Positions 37,179-47,014 of a stretch of 60,210 nucleotides of DNA are shown in pieces (the first letter of the stretch is position 1; each line of letters opens with the position of its first letter). The notes under the pieces are model-generated. The model was not told the origin of the DNA. It did not search any database and was given only the letters and a program-made list of their open reading frames with translations. The DNA comes from Actinomycetes bacterium (GTDB taxonomy: Bacteria; Actinomycetota; Acidimicrobiia; Acidimicrobiales; RAAP-2): NCBI GenBank assembly GCA_021781335.1, contig JAJXXA010000045.1:1-60210 (forward strand), read 5' to 3'. The position numbers and the translations under genes were made by a program.

Positions 37179-38075
37179 CTATAGCCCAGAGAGTGTGCGG
37201 ATGCTGCGCGCGAGAGCGGAGTTGTCCTCGTCGCCGTGACCTTCGCCGATAAGGCCGTCTTCGAATGACGCCGCCAGCGAGGTGACGGGCAGGACGGCTC
37301 CCACGTCGCGCGCGAGCGCGAGCGCGATGCCGAGGTCCTTTCGGTGCAGGCGAAGTTTGAAGCCAATCGGATAGTCGTCGTCGATCATTCGACCGCTGCG
37401 ATTCTGAAGTACCCACGATCCCGCCGCGCCACCCGCGAGCGCACCGACTACGCGTTCGGCGTCGAGGCCGGCCTTGAGCGCGAGCGTGACGCCTTCGGCG
37501 ACTGCGAGGTAGGTGCCCGCAAGGATGACTTGATTGACGGCCTTGGTCCATTGACCCGCACCGAGTGGCCCGAGGTGGGTGATGGTGCTGCCCAGCGCGC
37601 CGAGTACTTCTCGCGCGCGTTCGACATCGTCGATTTCGCCACCGACCATGATGGTCAGTGTCGCGAGGCGAGCGCCTTCAGAACCACCCGAGACCGGCGC
37701 GTCAAGCATCGCGATGCCACGCTGGGAGAGGCGACTGGCGAACTCGCGGGCTTTCGTGGGGCTGATGGTGGAGCAGTCAATGAAGAGTGACCCCTCGCGC
37801 ATCCCCTCGGCGAGACCGTCGGGCGCGAAGAGTACTTCTTCAACGTCGGGCGCGTCAGTGACACAGGTGATGACGATGTCGCATGTCGCGCCGAGTTGCG
37901 CTGGTGTCGACGCCTCCGCGGCACCAAGATCAACAAGGTGTGTAGCGCGCCCAGGTGAGCGGTTCCAGACGCTGAGTTCATGACCGGCTCGAATCAGATT
38001 CTCCGCCATGTAGGCACCCATGGTCCCCAATCCGGCGAATCCGATTCGACCCGTTACACGTTGTGCTGCTTCCAT
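37179..38075 (-). CDS. Beta-hydroxyacid dehydrogenase (3-hydroxyisobutyrate dehydrogenase / tartronate semialdehyde reductase family)
   Basis: IGFAGLGTMGAYMAENLIRAGH, MLDAPVSGGSEGARLATLTIMVGG, GPLGAGQWTKAVNQ catalytic Lys, FKLRLHRKDLGIAL. Confidence 0.9.
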   Translation of the reverse strand: MEAAQRVTGRIGFAGLGTMGAYMAENLIRAGHELSVWNRSPGRATHLVDLGAAEASTPAQLGATCDIVITCVTDAPDVEEVLFAPDGLAEGMREGSLFIDCSTISPTKAREFASRLSQRGIAMLDAPVSGGSEGARLATLTIMVGGEIDDVERAREVLGALGSTITHLGPLGAGQWTKAVNQVILAGTYLAVAEGVTLALKAGLDAERVVGALAGGAAGSWVLQNRSGRMIDDDYPIGFKLRLHRKDLGIALALARDVGAVLPVTSLAASFEDGLIGEGHGDEDNSALARSIRTLSGL

Positions 38076-38170
38076 GGAGTCTCCGATCCGCTACTTGGAC
38101 GATGCAGAGGAATGCTACGCCTCGTCGTCGACGCACCCTCGCGTGGCGTCGGGTCGAACGCACGTCGTGG

Positions 38171-39442
38171 CTAGGAGCGCGTGATGGCCACGTAGAGGTC
38201 ACAGAGATTCCAACCGGTGTGGGCCCCCGCCAACAACTGTCGCAGCGCGGCCAAAGCGCGATGACTGTCGTTGTTCGACGAGATCTCGGTCCAATCAATA
38301 CCCATGCTTGCGGCACGCTGGAGTGTCGTGCGGTCGACCCACGCACCAGCCACGCCGGAAAGGAAGTCCCTTCCGTCCGACGCCCGCGCTACAAAAACGG
38401 CCTCGTGATCGAAGTTCGCGAGCTCTTTGGCCATCAGCCACGCGAATTCCTGACAGCGCCCGCCGGACCCTGATCCGCTGACACGCACGGTCACCTCACC
38501 GACTCCAATCATGCAGGTGGGTACGTCGTTATCCAACCCGCGAAGCGCCGACGCCCACTGTTCGCTCACCCGCGTGACATCACCCTGGACGTGACTACCC
38601 ATGTCGAGCACCCGGTAGCCGAGGTGCTGGGCGTGGGCGATCACTCGATCGAGCAAGAGATCCGGGCTCGCAATCACGACGTTGCGGTGCGAAGTCGTGA
38701 TCGGCATACTCAAGATGCGCGAGCGAGTCACGTGCGCGTCACGCATCGCGTCACCGAGTGGTGTGTCGGCGAGGGTGAGTCGTGTGAGTAATGACTCGAG
38801 TTGTGCGGCGCTCGTCTCGTAGCGATACGTAAGACCCGACGCCACCCACCGCGCTCCAGAGACAACGTTGTCCACCATGATCAGGCTTCGCGATGAGGCA
38901 CTCTTCACGTGGCGCAGTATTGCGCCACCGGCAATGTTCGAGGTTGCCGCGCGCGCCATGTTGAGCGTCGTTATGTCCGCACCGCTCGCGAGGGCTGCCG
39001 TCCACAATTCTCGTAGGTCCTCGAGCGTGAGGGGAGGGGAGGGCCAGGCGCAGATGCTCGACGCACCTCCAGAGATGAGAAAGAGAGTGAGATCGGCGCT
39101 GGACGCGTCGTCGAGGAACGCAACGAGCGCACGCCCTGCTCGAACGCTCCCGGGTCCCGGGATCGGGTGCTCGCCCGTGAGCACTTCAGTGCTGACATCG
39201 GCGGCACCCGGGTCTTCGCCGTCGGTGATGATGAGGCGGCGCTGCACGCGATGGCCAAGAATCTCGTTCGCGCATCGCGCCATTTCTATCGAGGCCTTGC
39301 CTACTGATATCAGGTCGATGCGAGAAGATGTGTCGAGATGAGCAGTGAGATGTTCTCGCATCACACTCGAAAGATCGAGTTCGTCGAGCCATCCTCCAGA
39401 GAGAGTGATCGCGTCTGTTACTAGTTTCGAGTTCACGATCAC
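38171..39442 (-). CDS. Glycerate 2-kinase (DUF4147/MOFRL type)
   Basis: ISVGKASIEMARCANEI, TGEHPIPGPGSVRAGRALVAFL, FLISGGASSICAWP, VSGSGSGGRCQEFAWLMAKEL, FVARASDGRDFLSGVAGAWVD. Confidence 0.88.
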   Translation of the reverse strand: MIVNSKLVTDAITLSGGWLDELDLSSVMREHLTAHLDTSSRIDLISVGKASIEMARCANEILGHRVQRRLIITDGEDPGAADVSTEVLTGEHPIPGPGSVRAGRALVAFLDDASSADLTLFLISGGASSICAWPSPPLTLEDLRELWTAALASGADITTLNMARAATSNIAGGAILRHVKSASSRSLIMVDNVVSGARWVASGLTYRYETSAAQLESLLTRLTLADTPLGDAMRDAHVTRSRILSMPITTSHRNVVIASPDLLLDRVIAHAQHLGYRVLDMGSHVQGDVTRVSEQWASALRGLDNDVPTCMIGVGEVTVRVSGSGSGGRCQEFAWLMAKELANFDHEAVFVARASDGRDFLSGVAGAWVDRTTLQRAASMGIDWTEISSNNDSHRALAALRQLLAGAHTGWNLCDLYVAITRS

Positions 39443-39835
39443 CTTGCGCCGAGATCCGATGTGCCGCCACTCTAGTTTCGGGCCAAGAGAATTCGAGGTC
39501 GAAACACGTGTGGTGTGACGGCGTCGTCATCGTGCTCTCGTACTCGTGGTGTGGTGTCACGCCCCACGACACTTTCGACGCTGGCGTCACCATCTGTTCC
39601 TTGGCGAACAGCGCTCGCGTCGAGTCACGCAACCGCACGCCGTGGCCGAAACATATGCATGTCAAGACAACTTGAGCTCACTTCTGCATTTACATACGCG
39701 GTCTGGCGAAATCTGCACTCTAAAGGGCGGGTGAGAGAACCCGATTCAAGGCACTCTTCAAGCTATAAACCCCTTCATCAGGTATTTCAAGGAATTGTCG
39801 CCTGATCAAGCGTTCTAGAAATGTGACGATTTGGC

Positions 39836-39864
39836 TTGACAGGGGTGAACACCATGTGTACTTT
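39836..39864 (+). promoter_or_regulatory. Sigma-70-like promoter of lacI-type regulator/transporter locus
   Basis: TTGACA (39836-39841), 17-nt spacer, TACTTT (39859-39864). Confidence 0.7.
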
Positions 39865-39877
39865 GTAAGCGGTTACA
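39864..39877. promoter_or_regulatory. LacI-family operator palindrome
   Basis: TGTAAGCGGTTACA: TGTAA/TTACA arms around CG centre, abutting the -10 box. Confidence 0.75.
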
Positions 39878-39919
39878 TCGCGCACATCTGCGAGTTGTCT
39901 ATTTTCCCGGGGGGGCTAC

Positions 39920-41032
39920 GTGGTTGATTCACCGCCGACGATCTACGACGTCGCCAAGCGTGCGGGCGTTTCGATCGCGACGGCTAGTCGTGCGCTCAAC
40001 TCACTCGCGTCGGTGCGCCCCTCGACGCGGGCCAAGGTCCTTGCCGCGATGGACGAACTCGAATTCGTCCCGAACATGGTCGCGCGAGGGTTGTCCAGTG
40101 GCAAGCACTGGATCTTGGGACTGGTCTACATGCGCTCGGTCGACGACGGCAACGTACTCGGCGTCGAAGAGGCGAGCCTTCTCTATACCGATATCGTCAT
40201 CCGAGGTGCGGAGTCTCGCGCCGCGGAGCTCGGCTACTCGCTCTTGTTGAGTAGCGCCGACGAGAATCATCCTTCCGGCATGTCGTCGTTGCTTCGACTT
40301 ACTGGCAGTGTCGACGGACTCATTCTCTTGGACCGCGTCATCGGTGAGCAGGACGTGGCCTTCATTGCACGTCGGATTCCGGTGGTGCTCCTCGCCGGAA
40401 AGGGCGATTCGGAATCGGCCATCACGATTCGCGTCGACAATGAGCAGGCCATGCGAAGTCTCGCCGAGCACCTCGTCAGTGTGCACGGGTATCAACGAAT
40501 CGGCTTCGTGGCGGGAGCGAGCGAGAGCCCCGACAGCGACGCGCGCGTGCACGCGCTACGCGATGCGTTGCGTCAACGCGGAGCGACGCTTAACGAAAAC
40601 GACATTCTGGACGCGGACTGGACCTCGGCCGGCGGAGAGTCGGCCATGAGAGAGCGTCTCGCGCGCGGGGGCCCACTTCCCGAGGCCTTCGTCTGCGCCA
40701 ATGACCAGATGGCGATCGGCGTCGTGTACGCGCTCAATGCCGGGGGGTTCAAAGTACCCGATGATGTCGCCGTCACGGGTTTTGACGACATTGCGTTGAC
40801 GAGGTACTTCAGTCCTCCTCTTACGACCATCCGTCAGTCGGGAGCGATGTTGGGCGAAGTGGCGGTCGACGCACTCGTAGCGACCTTCAACGGCACCGAG
40901 GACATCGCGCGAACGATCGTTTTGCCCACGGAGCTGGTCGTGCGAGCGAGTTGCGGCTGCACTACGGACACCGCCTCGCCGGGTGACGCTCGTGGCGGCT
41001 CGACGATGGTGATCGAGGGGGAACGAACGTGA
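39920..41032 (+). CDS. LacI family transcriptional regulator
   Basis: PTIYDVAKRAGVSIATASRALNSLASVRPSTRAKVLAAMDELEFVPNMVARGLSSGK HTH; DVAVTGFDDIALTRYFSPPLTTIRQ ligand domain. Confidence 0.95.
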   Translation: MVDSPPTIYDVAKRAGVSIATASRALNSLASVRPSTRAKVLAAMDELEFVPNMVARGLSSGKHWILGLVYMRSVDDGNVLGVEEASLLYTDIVIRGAESRAAELGYSLLLSSADENHPSGMSSLLRLTGSVDGLILLDRVIGEQDVAFIARRIPVVLLAGKGDSESAITIRVDNEQAMRSLAEHLVSVHGYQRIGFVAGASESPDSDARVHALRDALRQRGATLNENDILDADWTSAGGESAMRERLARGGPLPEAFVCANDQMAIGVVYALNAGGFKVPDDVAVTGFDDIALTRYFSPPLTTIRQSGAMLGEVAVDALVATFNGTEDIARTIVLPTELVVRASCGCTTDTASPGDARGGSTMVIEGERT

Positions 41033-42009
41033 GAATGCTCCTTCGCAGACTCTCGCTCTATCTCGTGACGGCGTGGGTGGCCATCACGGCGAACTTCATC
41101 CTGCCGCGACTCATGCCAGGAAATCCGGTCGAGACGCTGATCGGCCAACTTCAAGGAAGAGTGACGCCCCAGCAAGTGCGAGCGATCCAGCTCGCGTTCG
41201 GAATGGGCTTGAAGCAGAACCTCGTGCAGCAATATTTCGGGTACTTGGGCCAGCTGATGCACGGAAATCTCGGCGTCTCGATCACCCTTTCTGCGCCGGT
41301 GAGCTCAATACTTCGCTCCGCGGTCCCTTGGACCGTTGGACTCATTGGTGTGTCGACGATCCTCAGCTTCCTCGTGGGCACGCTCGCGGGCACGATGCTC
41401 GGCTGGACGCGCGGGTCGCGTTTCGATTCACTCATTCCCCTCACCACCTTCTTTCAGGCCGTGCCATATTTCTTTCTGGGCACGGTGGTGCTGCTGATCT
41501 TTGGAAGCAATCTGCACTGGTTCCCCGTACTCGGTGCGTACAGTTCGAACCTGAACCCGGGCTGGAGCTGGGCATTCGTCTTCAGCCTGATCCGATACGG
41601 CGAGTTGCCCGTGATCACCATTGTCTTGAGTTCGGTCGCTGGCTGGATGCTCGGAATGCGCAACATGATGATCACGATGGTTGCCGAGGACTTTGTCTTG
41701 ATGGCGGTGGCCAAAGGTCTTCCACGACGAAAGGTGATCATGCATGCCGCGCGCAATGCGGTCCTGCCGAGCGTGGCCAACTTGTCGCTCGCCATTGGCC
41801 TGGTCGTCTCGGGAGCCCTACTCGTCGAACTGGTGTTCAACTATCCCGGCGTCGGCAACCTGTTGCTCCAGGCGGTGTTGAACGAGGACTATCCGCTCAT
41901 ACAGGGGATCTTCCTCGTCATCACGATGACCGTGCTCGCCGCGAACCTTCTCGCTGACGTGATGTACTTCATCCTCGATCCGCGCACTAGAACCGAGGCG
42001 GCGATATGA
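41029..42009 (+). CDS. ABC transporter permease, peptide/oligosaccharide (DppB/OppB) family
   Basis: ATG overlap with lacI stop; GNPVETLIGQLQGRVTPQQVRAIQ, KGLPRRKVIMHAARNAVLPSVANLSLAIG. Confidence 0.92.
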   Translation: MRMLLRRLSLYLVTAWVAITANFILPRLMPGNPVETLIGQLQGRVTPQQVRAIQLAFGMGLKQNLVQQYFGYLGQLMHGNLGVSITLSAPVSSILRSAVPWTVGLIGVSTILSFLVGTLAGTMLGWTRGSRFDSLIPLTTFFQAVPYFFLGTVVLLIFGSNLHWFPVLGAYSSNLNPGWSWAFVFSLIRYGELPVITIVLSSVAGWMLGMRNMMITMVAEDFVLMAVAKGLPRRKVIMHAARNAVLPSVANLSLAIGLVVSGALLVELVFNYPGVGNLLLQAVLNEDYPLIQGIFLVITMTVLAANLLADVMYFILDPRTRTEAAI

Positions 42010-42965
42010 GCGCCGTGCAGATCCCAAAATCGCCCAAGGTCATCCTGGGCGCCTCGATCATCGGCTTCTTCTTGTTGTTGATGATCGTGGGTCCGTATCT
42101 CGCGCCCTACGATCCGAGCGCGACGAACTTCGCTCCGAACTTGACGCCGTCGGCGAGTCACTGGCTCGGCACGACGAGCCTGGGTCAGGACATCTTGTCT
42201 CAGCTCCTCACGGGTGCGCGCGCCACGATGGTCGTGGCGCTCGTGGCCGGACTCGTCGCCACCTTTCTCGCGATTGGTGTCGGCGTCGCGGCAGGCTATC
42301 TGGGTGGGCGCGCGGATGACGGTCTGTCGCTGCTCTCCAACGTCTTCTTAGCCATCCCGGGGCTCCCGCTACTGATCGTCATCGATAGCTACCTGCCGGT
42401 CGCTGAGCGTTCGAACGCCTTCGTGATCGGACTCATCATCAGTCTGACGGGCTGGGCCTGGGGTGCGCGGGTGCTACGAGCTCAGACGATGTCGCTTCGC
42501 AATCGTGACTTCGTCGAAGCGTCGCGCATTATTGGTGAGAGTCGCACGAGGATCATGGTGGCTGAGATCGCACCAAATCTTCTGCCGGTGCTCGCGTCGT
42601 CGCTCTTGTTCACGATCTTGTACGCCATTGGGGCGTACGTGACGCTCGCGTACGTCGGGCTTACGAGCACCTCTGTGTGGAATTGGGGAACGATGCTCTA
42701 CTGGGCTCAGGCGAACAACGCACCCCTCTCCAATGAGTGGTACTGGTTCGTACCGCCAGGCATCTGCATCGCACTGGTGGGCACCGGTCTGGCGCTAGTG
42801 AACTTCGGCATCGACGAGTTCATCAATCCGCGACTTCGAGAAGGTGGTCTCAGCGCCCGCCAGCGACGGCGCATCGGCATGCCACGTCGCCCCCGGCTCG
42901 GCTTCACGCCCGTGCGCCGGGTCCCTGGGGCCATGACCCGACTGTCCGCATCGGAGCCACGATGA
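42006..42965 (+). CDS. ABC transporter permease, peptide/oligosaccharide (DppC/OppC) family
   Basis: LAPYDPSATNFAPNLTPSASHWLGTTSLGQDILSQLLTGARATMVVALVAGLVATFLAIGVGVAAGYLGG. Confidence 0.93.
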   Translation: MSAVQIPKSPKVILGASIIGFFLLLMIVGPYLAPYDPSATNFAPNLTPSASHWLGTTSLGQDILSQLLTGARATMVVALVAGLVATFLAIGVGVAAGYLGGRADDGLSLLSNVFLAIPGLPLLIVIDSYLPVAERSNAFVIGLIISLTGWAWGARVLRAQTMSLRNRDFVEASRIIGESRTRIMVAEIAPNLLPVLASSLLFTILYAIGAYVTLAYVGLTSTSVWNWGTMLYWAQANNAPLSNEWYWFVPPGICIALVGTGLALVNFGIDEFINPRLREGGLSARQRRRIGMPRRPRLGFTPVRRVPGAMTRLSASEPR

Positions 42966-44143
42966 GCACGTCATCGCTCCCACGTGCACCACACCACGAC
43001 GTGGCGCCGAGCGACGAGACCGCACTCACGAGTGCGAAGCCGGAGTCGAACGATCTCGTACTCGAGGTCAAGGATTTCAGTGTCGATTACGGCTGGGGTG
43101 AGCGCGCGGTTCGTGCGGTGCGCAACGTCGACCTCGACGTGCACCGATCACAGGTCCTGGGCATCGCTGGCGAGAGCGGCAGCGGTAAGTCAACGTTGGT
43201 CTACGCCGTGACGCGCCTGCTTCGTTCACCCGCGGTGATTACAGGGGGCGACGCACGACTCTTCCTCGAAGCCGACAAGGACATCGGGAGCGACGCTCGC
43301 ACGCTCGACCTGCTGGGTGCCAGTGAGCGAGAGTTGCGAAGCATTCGTTGGTCGCAGGTCTCGATAGTCCTCCAAAGCGCACTGAATGCTCTCAATCCGG
43401 TGCTGCGCATCTCGGCTGAATTCGATGAGGTTCTAAGGACCCATCGGCGCGACATGAATCGTCACCAGCGGCGTGCGCGTGCGGTTGAGCTGCTCGAACT
43501 CGTCGGCCTCAACGAAGACCGCCTCGCCCGGTTCCCTCATGAGTTGTCCGGCGGTCAACGTCAGCGCATCATGATCGCGCTCGCCCTCGCGTTGGACCCC
43601 CAACTGGTCATCATGGATGAACCCACGACGGCCCTCGACGTCGTCACCCAACGAGAGATCATCGGCGAACTTCGCGACCTGCGGGCTCGATTCGGCTTCG
43701 CGATGATCTTCATCACTCACGACCTCGCACTGCTGGTCGAGATCGCCGACGAGATCGCGGTGATGTACGCGGGCACGATCGTCGAGCGCGCCCCTGCGGC
43801 CTCGCTGCACGACGCGCCCCGCCACCCCTACACCCTCGGACTGTTGAACTCGTCACCGCCACTGCACGGAGAGCACCGCGAGTTGGTGGGTATTCCAGGG
43901 TCACCGCCCGACCTCGCGCAATCTCTCGTCGGCTGCAGCTTTCGCGCTCGTTGCCCGTACGCGCTCGAGCGCTGCGCACGTGAAGCGCCACCGCTCGTGG
44001 GAATCGAAGACGGTGGGCGGATGGTGGCCTGTTGGCTCCATGACGGATCACCGACGAACCTGCCCGAACCACTGCGTCGTAAGGCGTCGCCGACTGCGCG
44101 TGATGACCTCGCGCCGCGTGCGGCGAAGGAGGTGCGGTCCTGA
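42962..44143 (+). CDS. ABC transporter ATP-binding protein (DppD/OppD family)
   Basis: GESGSGKSTLVYAVTRLL, HELSGGQRQRIMIALALALDPQLVIMDEPTTALDVVTQ, C-terminal oligopeptide motif VGCSFRARCPYALERC; start re-assigned to MSTSSLPRA. Confidence 0.92.
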   Translation: MSTSSLPRAPHHDVAPSDETALTSAKPESNDLVLEVKDFSVDYGWGERAVRAVRNVDLDVHRSQVLGIAGESGSGKSTLVYAVTRLLRSPAVITGGDARLFLEADKDIGSDARTLDLLGASERELRSIRWSQVSIVLQSALNALNPVLRISAEFDEVLRTHRRDMNRHQRRARAVELLELVGLNEDRLARFPHELSGGQRQRIMIALALALDPQLVIMDEPTTALDVVTQREIIGELRDLRARFGFAMIFITHDLALLVEIADEIAVMYAGTIVERAPAASLHDAPRHPYTLGLLNSSPPLHGEHRELVGIPGSPPDLAQSLVGCSFRARCPYALERCAREAPPLVGIEDGGRMVACWLHDGSPTNLPEPLRRKASPTARDDLAPRAAKEVRS

Positions 44144-45183
44144 TGAACGAGGAAGGTAAGAGCTTGCTCGAAGCGCGAGGACTTTCACGACACTTCGTCG
44201 TTCGAGCCGGCGGCACGATCATTCGAAAGAAGCGCATCGTGCGCGCGGTCGATGACGTGAGTCTCGATCTGAGGGCCGGTCGGGTGACGGCGGTCGTCGG
44301 TGAGAGCGGATCGGGCAAGTCGGTGCTGGCGCGTATGTTGGCGCGCATCGTGGCCCCTACATCAGGTGAACTCGTCCTCGACGGTTCGCCGGTCGCGATC
44401 AAGCAGAAGCGGACGTTGGCCTACGCCTCGAAGGTGCAGCTGGTCTTACAGGACCCCTTTGCCTCGGTGAACCCCGTACACCGGATTCGACACAGCCTCG
44501 AACGCCCCCTCTTGATACACGGCGCCGCCAAGACCGACGTCGAATCTTTGAGTGAATCGGTGCTCGCGCGCGTCTCGCTCGACCCACCCTCGCGCTACCT
44601 CGACCGGTACCCGCATGAACTTTCTGGGGGGCAGCTCCAGCGCGTTTCGATAGCGAGGGCGCTGTGCGTGAAACCTCAGGTATTGCTGGCCGACGAGCCC
44701 ATTTCGATGCTCGACGTCTCGGTGCGTCTTGGTGTCTTGAACCTGCTGCGGGGCCTCTGCGATGAGGAGCGTCTGGCGGTCTTGTACATCACGCACGACA
44801 TCGCGTCGGCCCGCTACATCGCTGACGAGATAGTCGTCATGTACGCCGGTCAGGTCGTCGAGCAATCGAAGGGGACGCGGCTCATCGATGAACCCGCTCA
44901 CCCCTACACCCGCCTGCTCATCGCCTCGGTGCCCGACCCGGCTGCGCTGACGCGCGATCAGGTGAAGGGCGAGCACGCCTTCACTGGTGCAGCCGTGTCC
45001 GAGGGTTGTCGCTTTTACCCGCGATGTCCTCACGCGATGGAGATCTGTCGTACAAGTGAACCTCCGATGAGTGAAGTGGGCGAGGGCCATATGGCTCGAT
45101 GTTGGCTCCACTCGTACACGTCAGAGGTCTCGAGTGGGGCGCTCACCGTGCGCCAGCGAGGGGGGACCGTATCGAAGCAATGA
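44143..45183 (+). CDS. ABC transporter ATP-binding protein (DppF/OppF family)
   Basis: GESGSGKSVLARMLARIV, HELSGGQLQRVSIARALCVKPQVLLADEPISMLDVSVR, CRFYPRCPHAMEIC. Confidence 0.92.
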   Translation: MNEEGKSLLEARGLSRHFVVRAGGTIIRKKRIVRAVDDVSLDLRAGRVTAVVGESGSGKSVLARMLARIVAPTSGELVLDGSPVAIKQKRTLAYASKVQLVLQDPFASVNPVHRIRHSLERPLLIHGAAKTDVESLSESVLARVSLDPPSRYLDRYPHELSGGQLQRVSIARALCVKPQVLLADEPISMLDVSVRLGVLNLLRGLCDEERLAVLYITHDIASARYIADEIVVMYAGQVVEQSKGTRLIDEPAHPYTRLLIASVPDPAALTRDQVKGEHAFTGAAVSEGCRFYPRCPHAMEICRTSEPPMSEVGEGHMARCWLHSYTSEVSSGALTVRQRGGTVSKQ

Positions 45184-45329
45184 CCACACGATATTGAGGC
45201 GGCCTGAAGCCTCAGGGGCGATCATCGCATTTAATGAGGCGCCCAGCCGGCCTCGCAAGCACCAATTAAGGACCCACACGGTCAAAAAAAGTAGTCGGCG
45301 AAAACCGACTGGACACTTGAAGGATACTA

Positions 45330-47006
45330 ATGATTAGAAAGTTTGCAATCACCGCAACTGCGGTGTCGACCCTGCTCTTGGGTGCGCTCGTCGTCGGCGT
45401 CACGTCGTCGGCGTCGGTCCCTAAGGCCAGGATATTGACCGAGGAAGGAAACGTCGGGGTTACTTTCACCAATAACTTCAACCCATTCGACGGAAACTCG
45501 TTCTCGGCACACATGAGTGTGAAGTCACTCACCTATGAGCCACTGATGGAATTCGACTCGCTGAAGGCCAACACTCAGTATCCCTGGTTGGCGCTTGGCT
45601 ACTCGTGGTCCAATGGCGGCAAGACGTTGACCTTCATGCTGCGTCACGGCGTCAAGTGGAGCGACGGCAAGCCGTTCACCGCGGCTGACGTGGCCTACAC
45701 GTTCAATCTCATCGAGACCAATCCGGCCGCCAACTACTCGGGTGTACCCGCGATGGCGAACGCTGCGACTGCGGTCGGTAATTATGAGGTGAGGCTTGAG
45801 TTCGCGCAGCCCGCGTACCAAGAGATCACGGCCATCGCGGGCTCGACGCTCATCGTGCCCGCACACCTCTGGACGAGAGTCTCGAACCCGGCCACCGCGA
45901 CGATCACCAAGCCGGTCGGAACTGGTCCCTACGTGCTCAAGCACTACTCTTCAACGCTCGTTGAGTACGCGGCCAACCCTCACTATTGGGGTGGAAAGCC
46001 CGCGGCAACCCAGGTCAACATTCCGTCTTATTCGTCCAATGCTGCGGCCACAACGGCACTCGCCAACGGTCAACTGGACTGGGCTGGAAACGACATTGCC
46101 AACATCAAGTCTGTCTTTGTTGACAAGAACCCGAGGACCAATCACTACTACTTCGCGCCGGGTAACACCGTTGGACTTTTCTTCAACGTCACCGGTACGG
46201 GTCCGTTGAGTGACCCCCAGGTTCGTGCCGCCATCAGTGCGGGCATTGACCGTACGGCGCTCGGCGTCGAAGGTGAGAGTGGTTATGAGCTCCCGGCGAC
46301 GTCCTCAAGTGGACTCATCCTGCCCAACCAGGCGGCGTATCTCTCGCCATCGACCACGAACGATCTCTCGCCGACGAGCGATGGAGCAAAAGTTGCGTCG
46401 ATATTGAGCGCGGATGGCTACACGAAGGACTCGAGCGGTTTCTACGCCAAGGGCGGGAACGAGATCAAGTTCTCAATCGAAGACCCCACGGCGTACTCTG
46501 ACTACTACGCCGACGCCCAGTTGATCTCAAATGAGCTGCAGGCCGTTGGTATCGACGCAACCGTTGACGGTGTGCAAGCGTCGCAGTGGTACTCGGACCT
46601 GGCCGCGGGAACATTCCAGTCGGCGATCCACTGGGGTTCGGGGGGCGCAAGCCCGTTCGTCCAGTACCAGAACTGGCTCGACTACAACACCTTCGTCGCG
46701 CCGAGCCCGACCAATGCTCCGGGCGGTGACTTCGGGCGCTACAACAGCCCCGCCGCAGAAGCAGCACTCAAGACCCTTGAAGTGACGAACCCGGCCAACG
46801 TCAGCGCTGTGAAGAGCGCGGTCCAGGCTCTGGGCAACATCATGACAACCCAGGTGCCAGTCGCACCGTTGCTCTACGGCGCGGATTGGAACGTGTACAG
46901 CACGGCCCACTTCACCGGATGGGTGACAGCGAAGAATCCGTACATGGATCCCTCGCCGAGCGACCCCGAACTGCCGTACATCTTGATGAAGCTCAAGGCG
47001 GCGTAA
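45330..47006 (+). CDS. ABC transporter substrate-binding protein, family 5 (peptide/oligosaccharide)
   Basis: Signal peptide; YEPLMEFDSLKANTQYPWLALGYSWSNGGKTLTFMLRHGVKWSDGKPFTAADVAYTFNLI. Confidence 0.92.
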   Translation: MIRKFAITATAVSTLLLGALVVGVTSSASVPKARILTEEGNVGVTFTNNFNPFDGNSFSAHMSVKSLTYEPLMEFDSLKANTQYPWLALGYSWSNGGKTLTFMLRHGVKWSDGKPFTAADVAYTFNLIETNPAANYSGVPAMANAATAVGNYEVRLEFAQPAYQEITAIAGSTLIVPAHLWTRVSNPATATITKPVGTGPYVLKHYSSTLVEYAANPHYWGGKPAATQVNIPSYSSNAAATTALANGQLDWAGNDIANIKSVFVDKNPRTNHYYFAPGNTVGLFFNVTGTGPLSDPQVRAAISAGIDRTALGVEGESGYELPATSSSGLILPNQAAYLSPSTTNDLSPTSDGAKVASILSADGYTKDSSGFYAKGGNEIKFSIEDPTAYSDYYADAQLISNELQAVGIDATVDGVQASQWYSDLAAGTFQSAIHWGSGGASPFVQYQNWLDYNTFVAPSPTNAPGGDFGRYNSPAAEAALKTLEVTNPANVSAVKSAVQALGNIMTTQVPVAPLLYGADWNVYSTAHFTGWVTAKNPYMDPSPSDPELPYILMKLKAA

Positions 47007-47014
47007 CACAATCT

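Noticed and set aside
39515-39805. Short ORFs in the spacer upstream of lacI
   Set aside because: No domain, poor codon character, no Shine-Dalgarno or convincing -10 spacing.
42737-42961. N-terminal extension of the OppD-like ORF
   Set aside because: Lies in an alternate frame of the preceding permease, Arg/His-rich; true start is MSTSSLPRA at 42962 with ATGA overlap.
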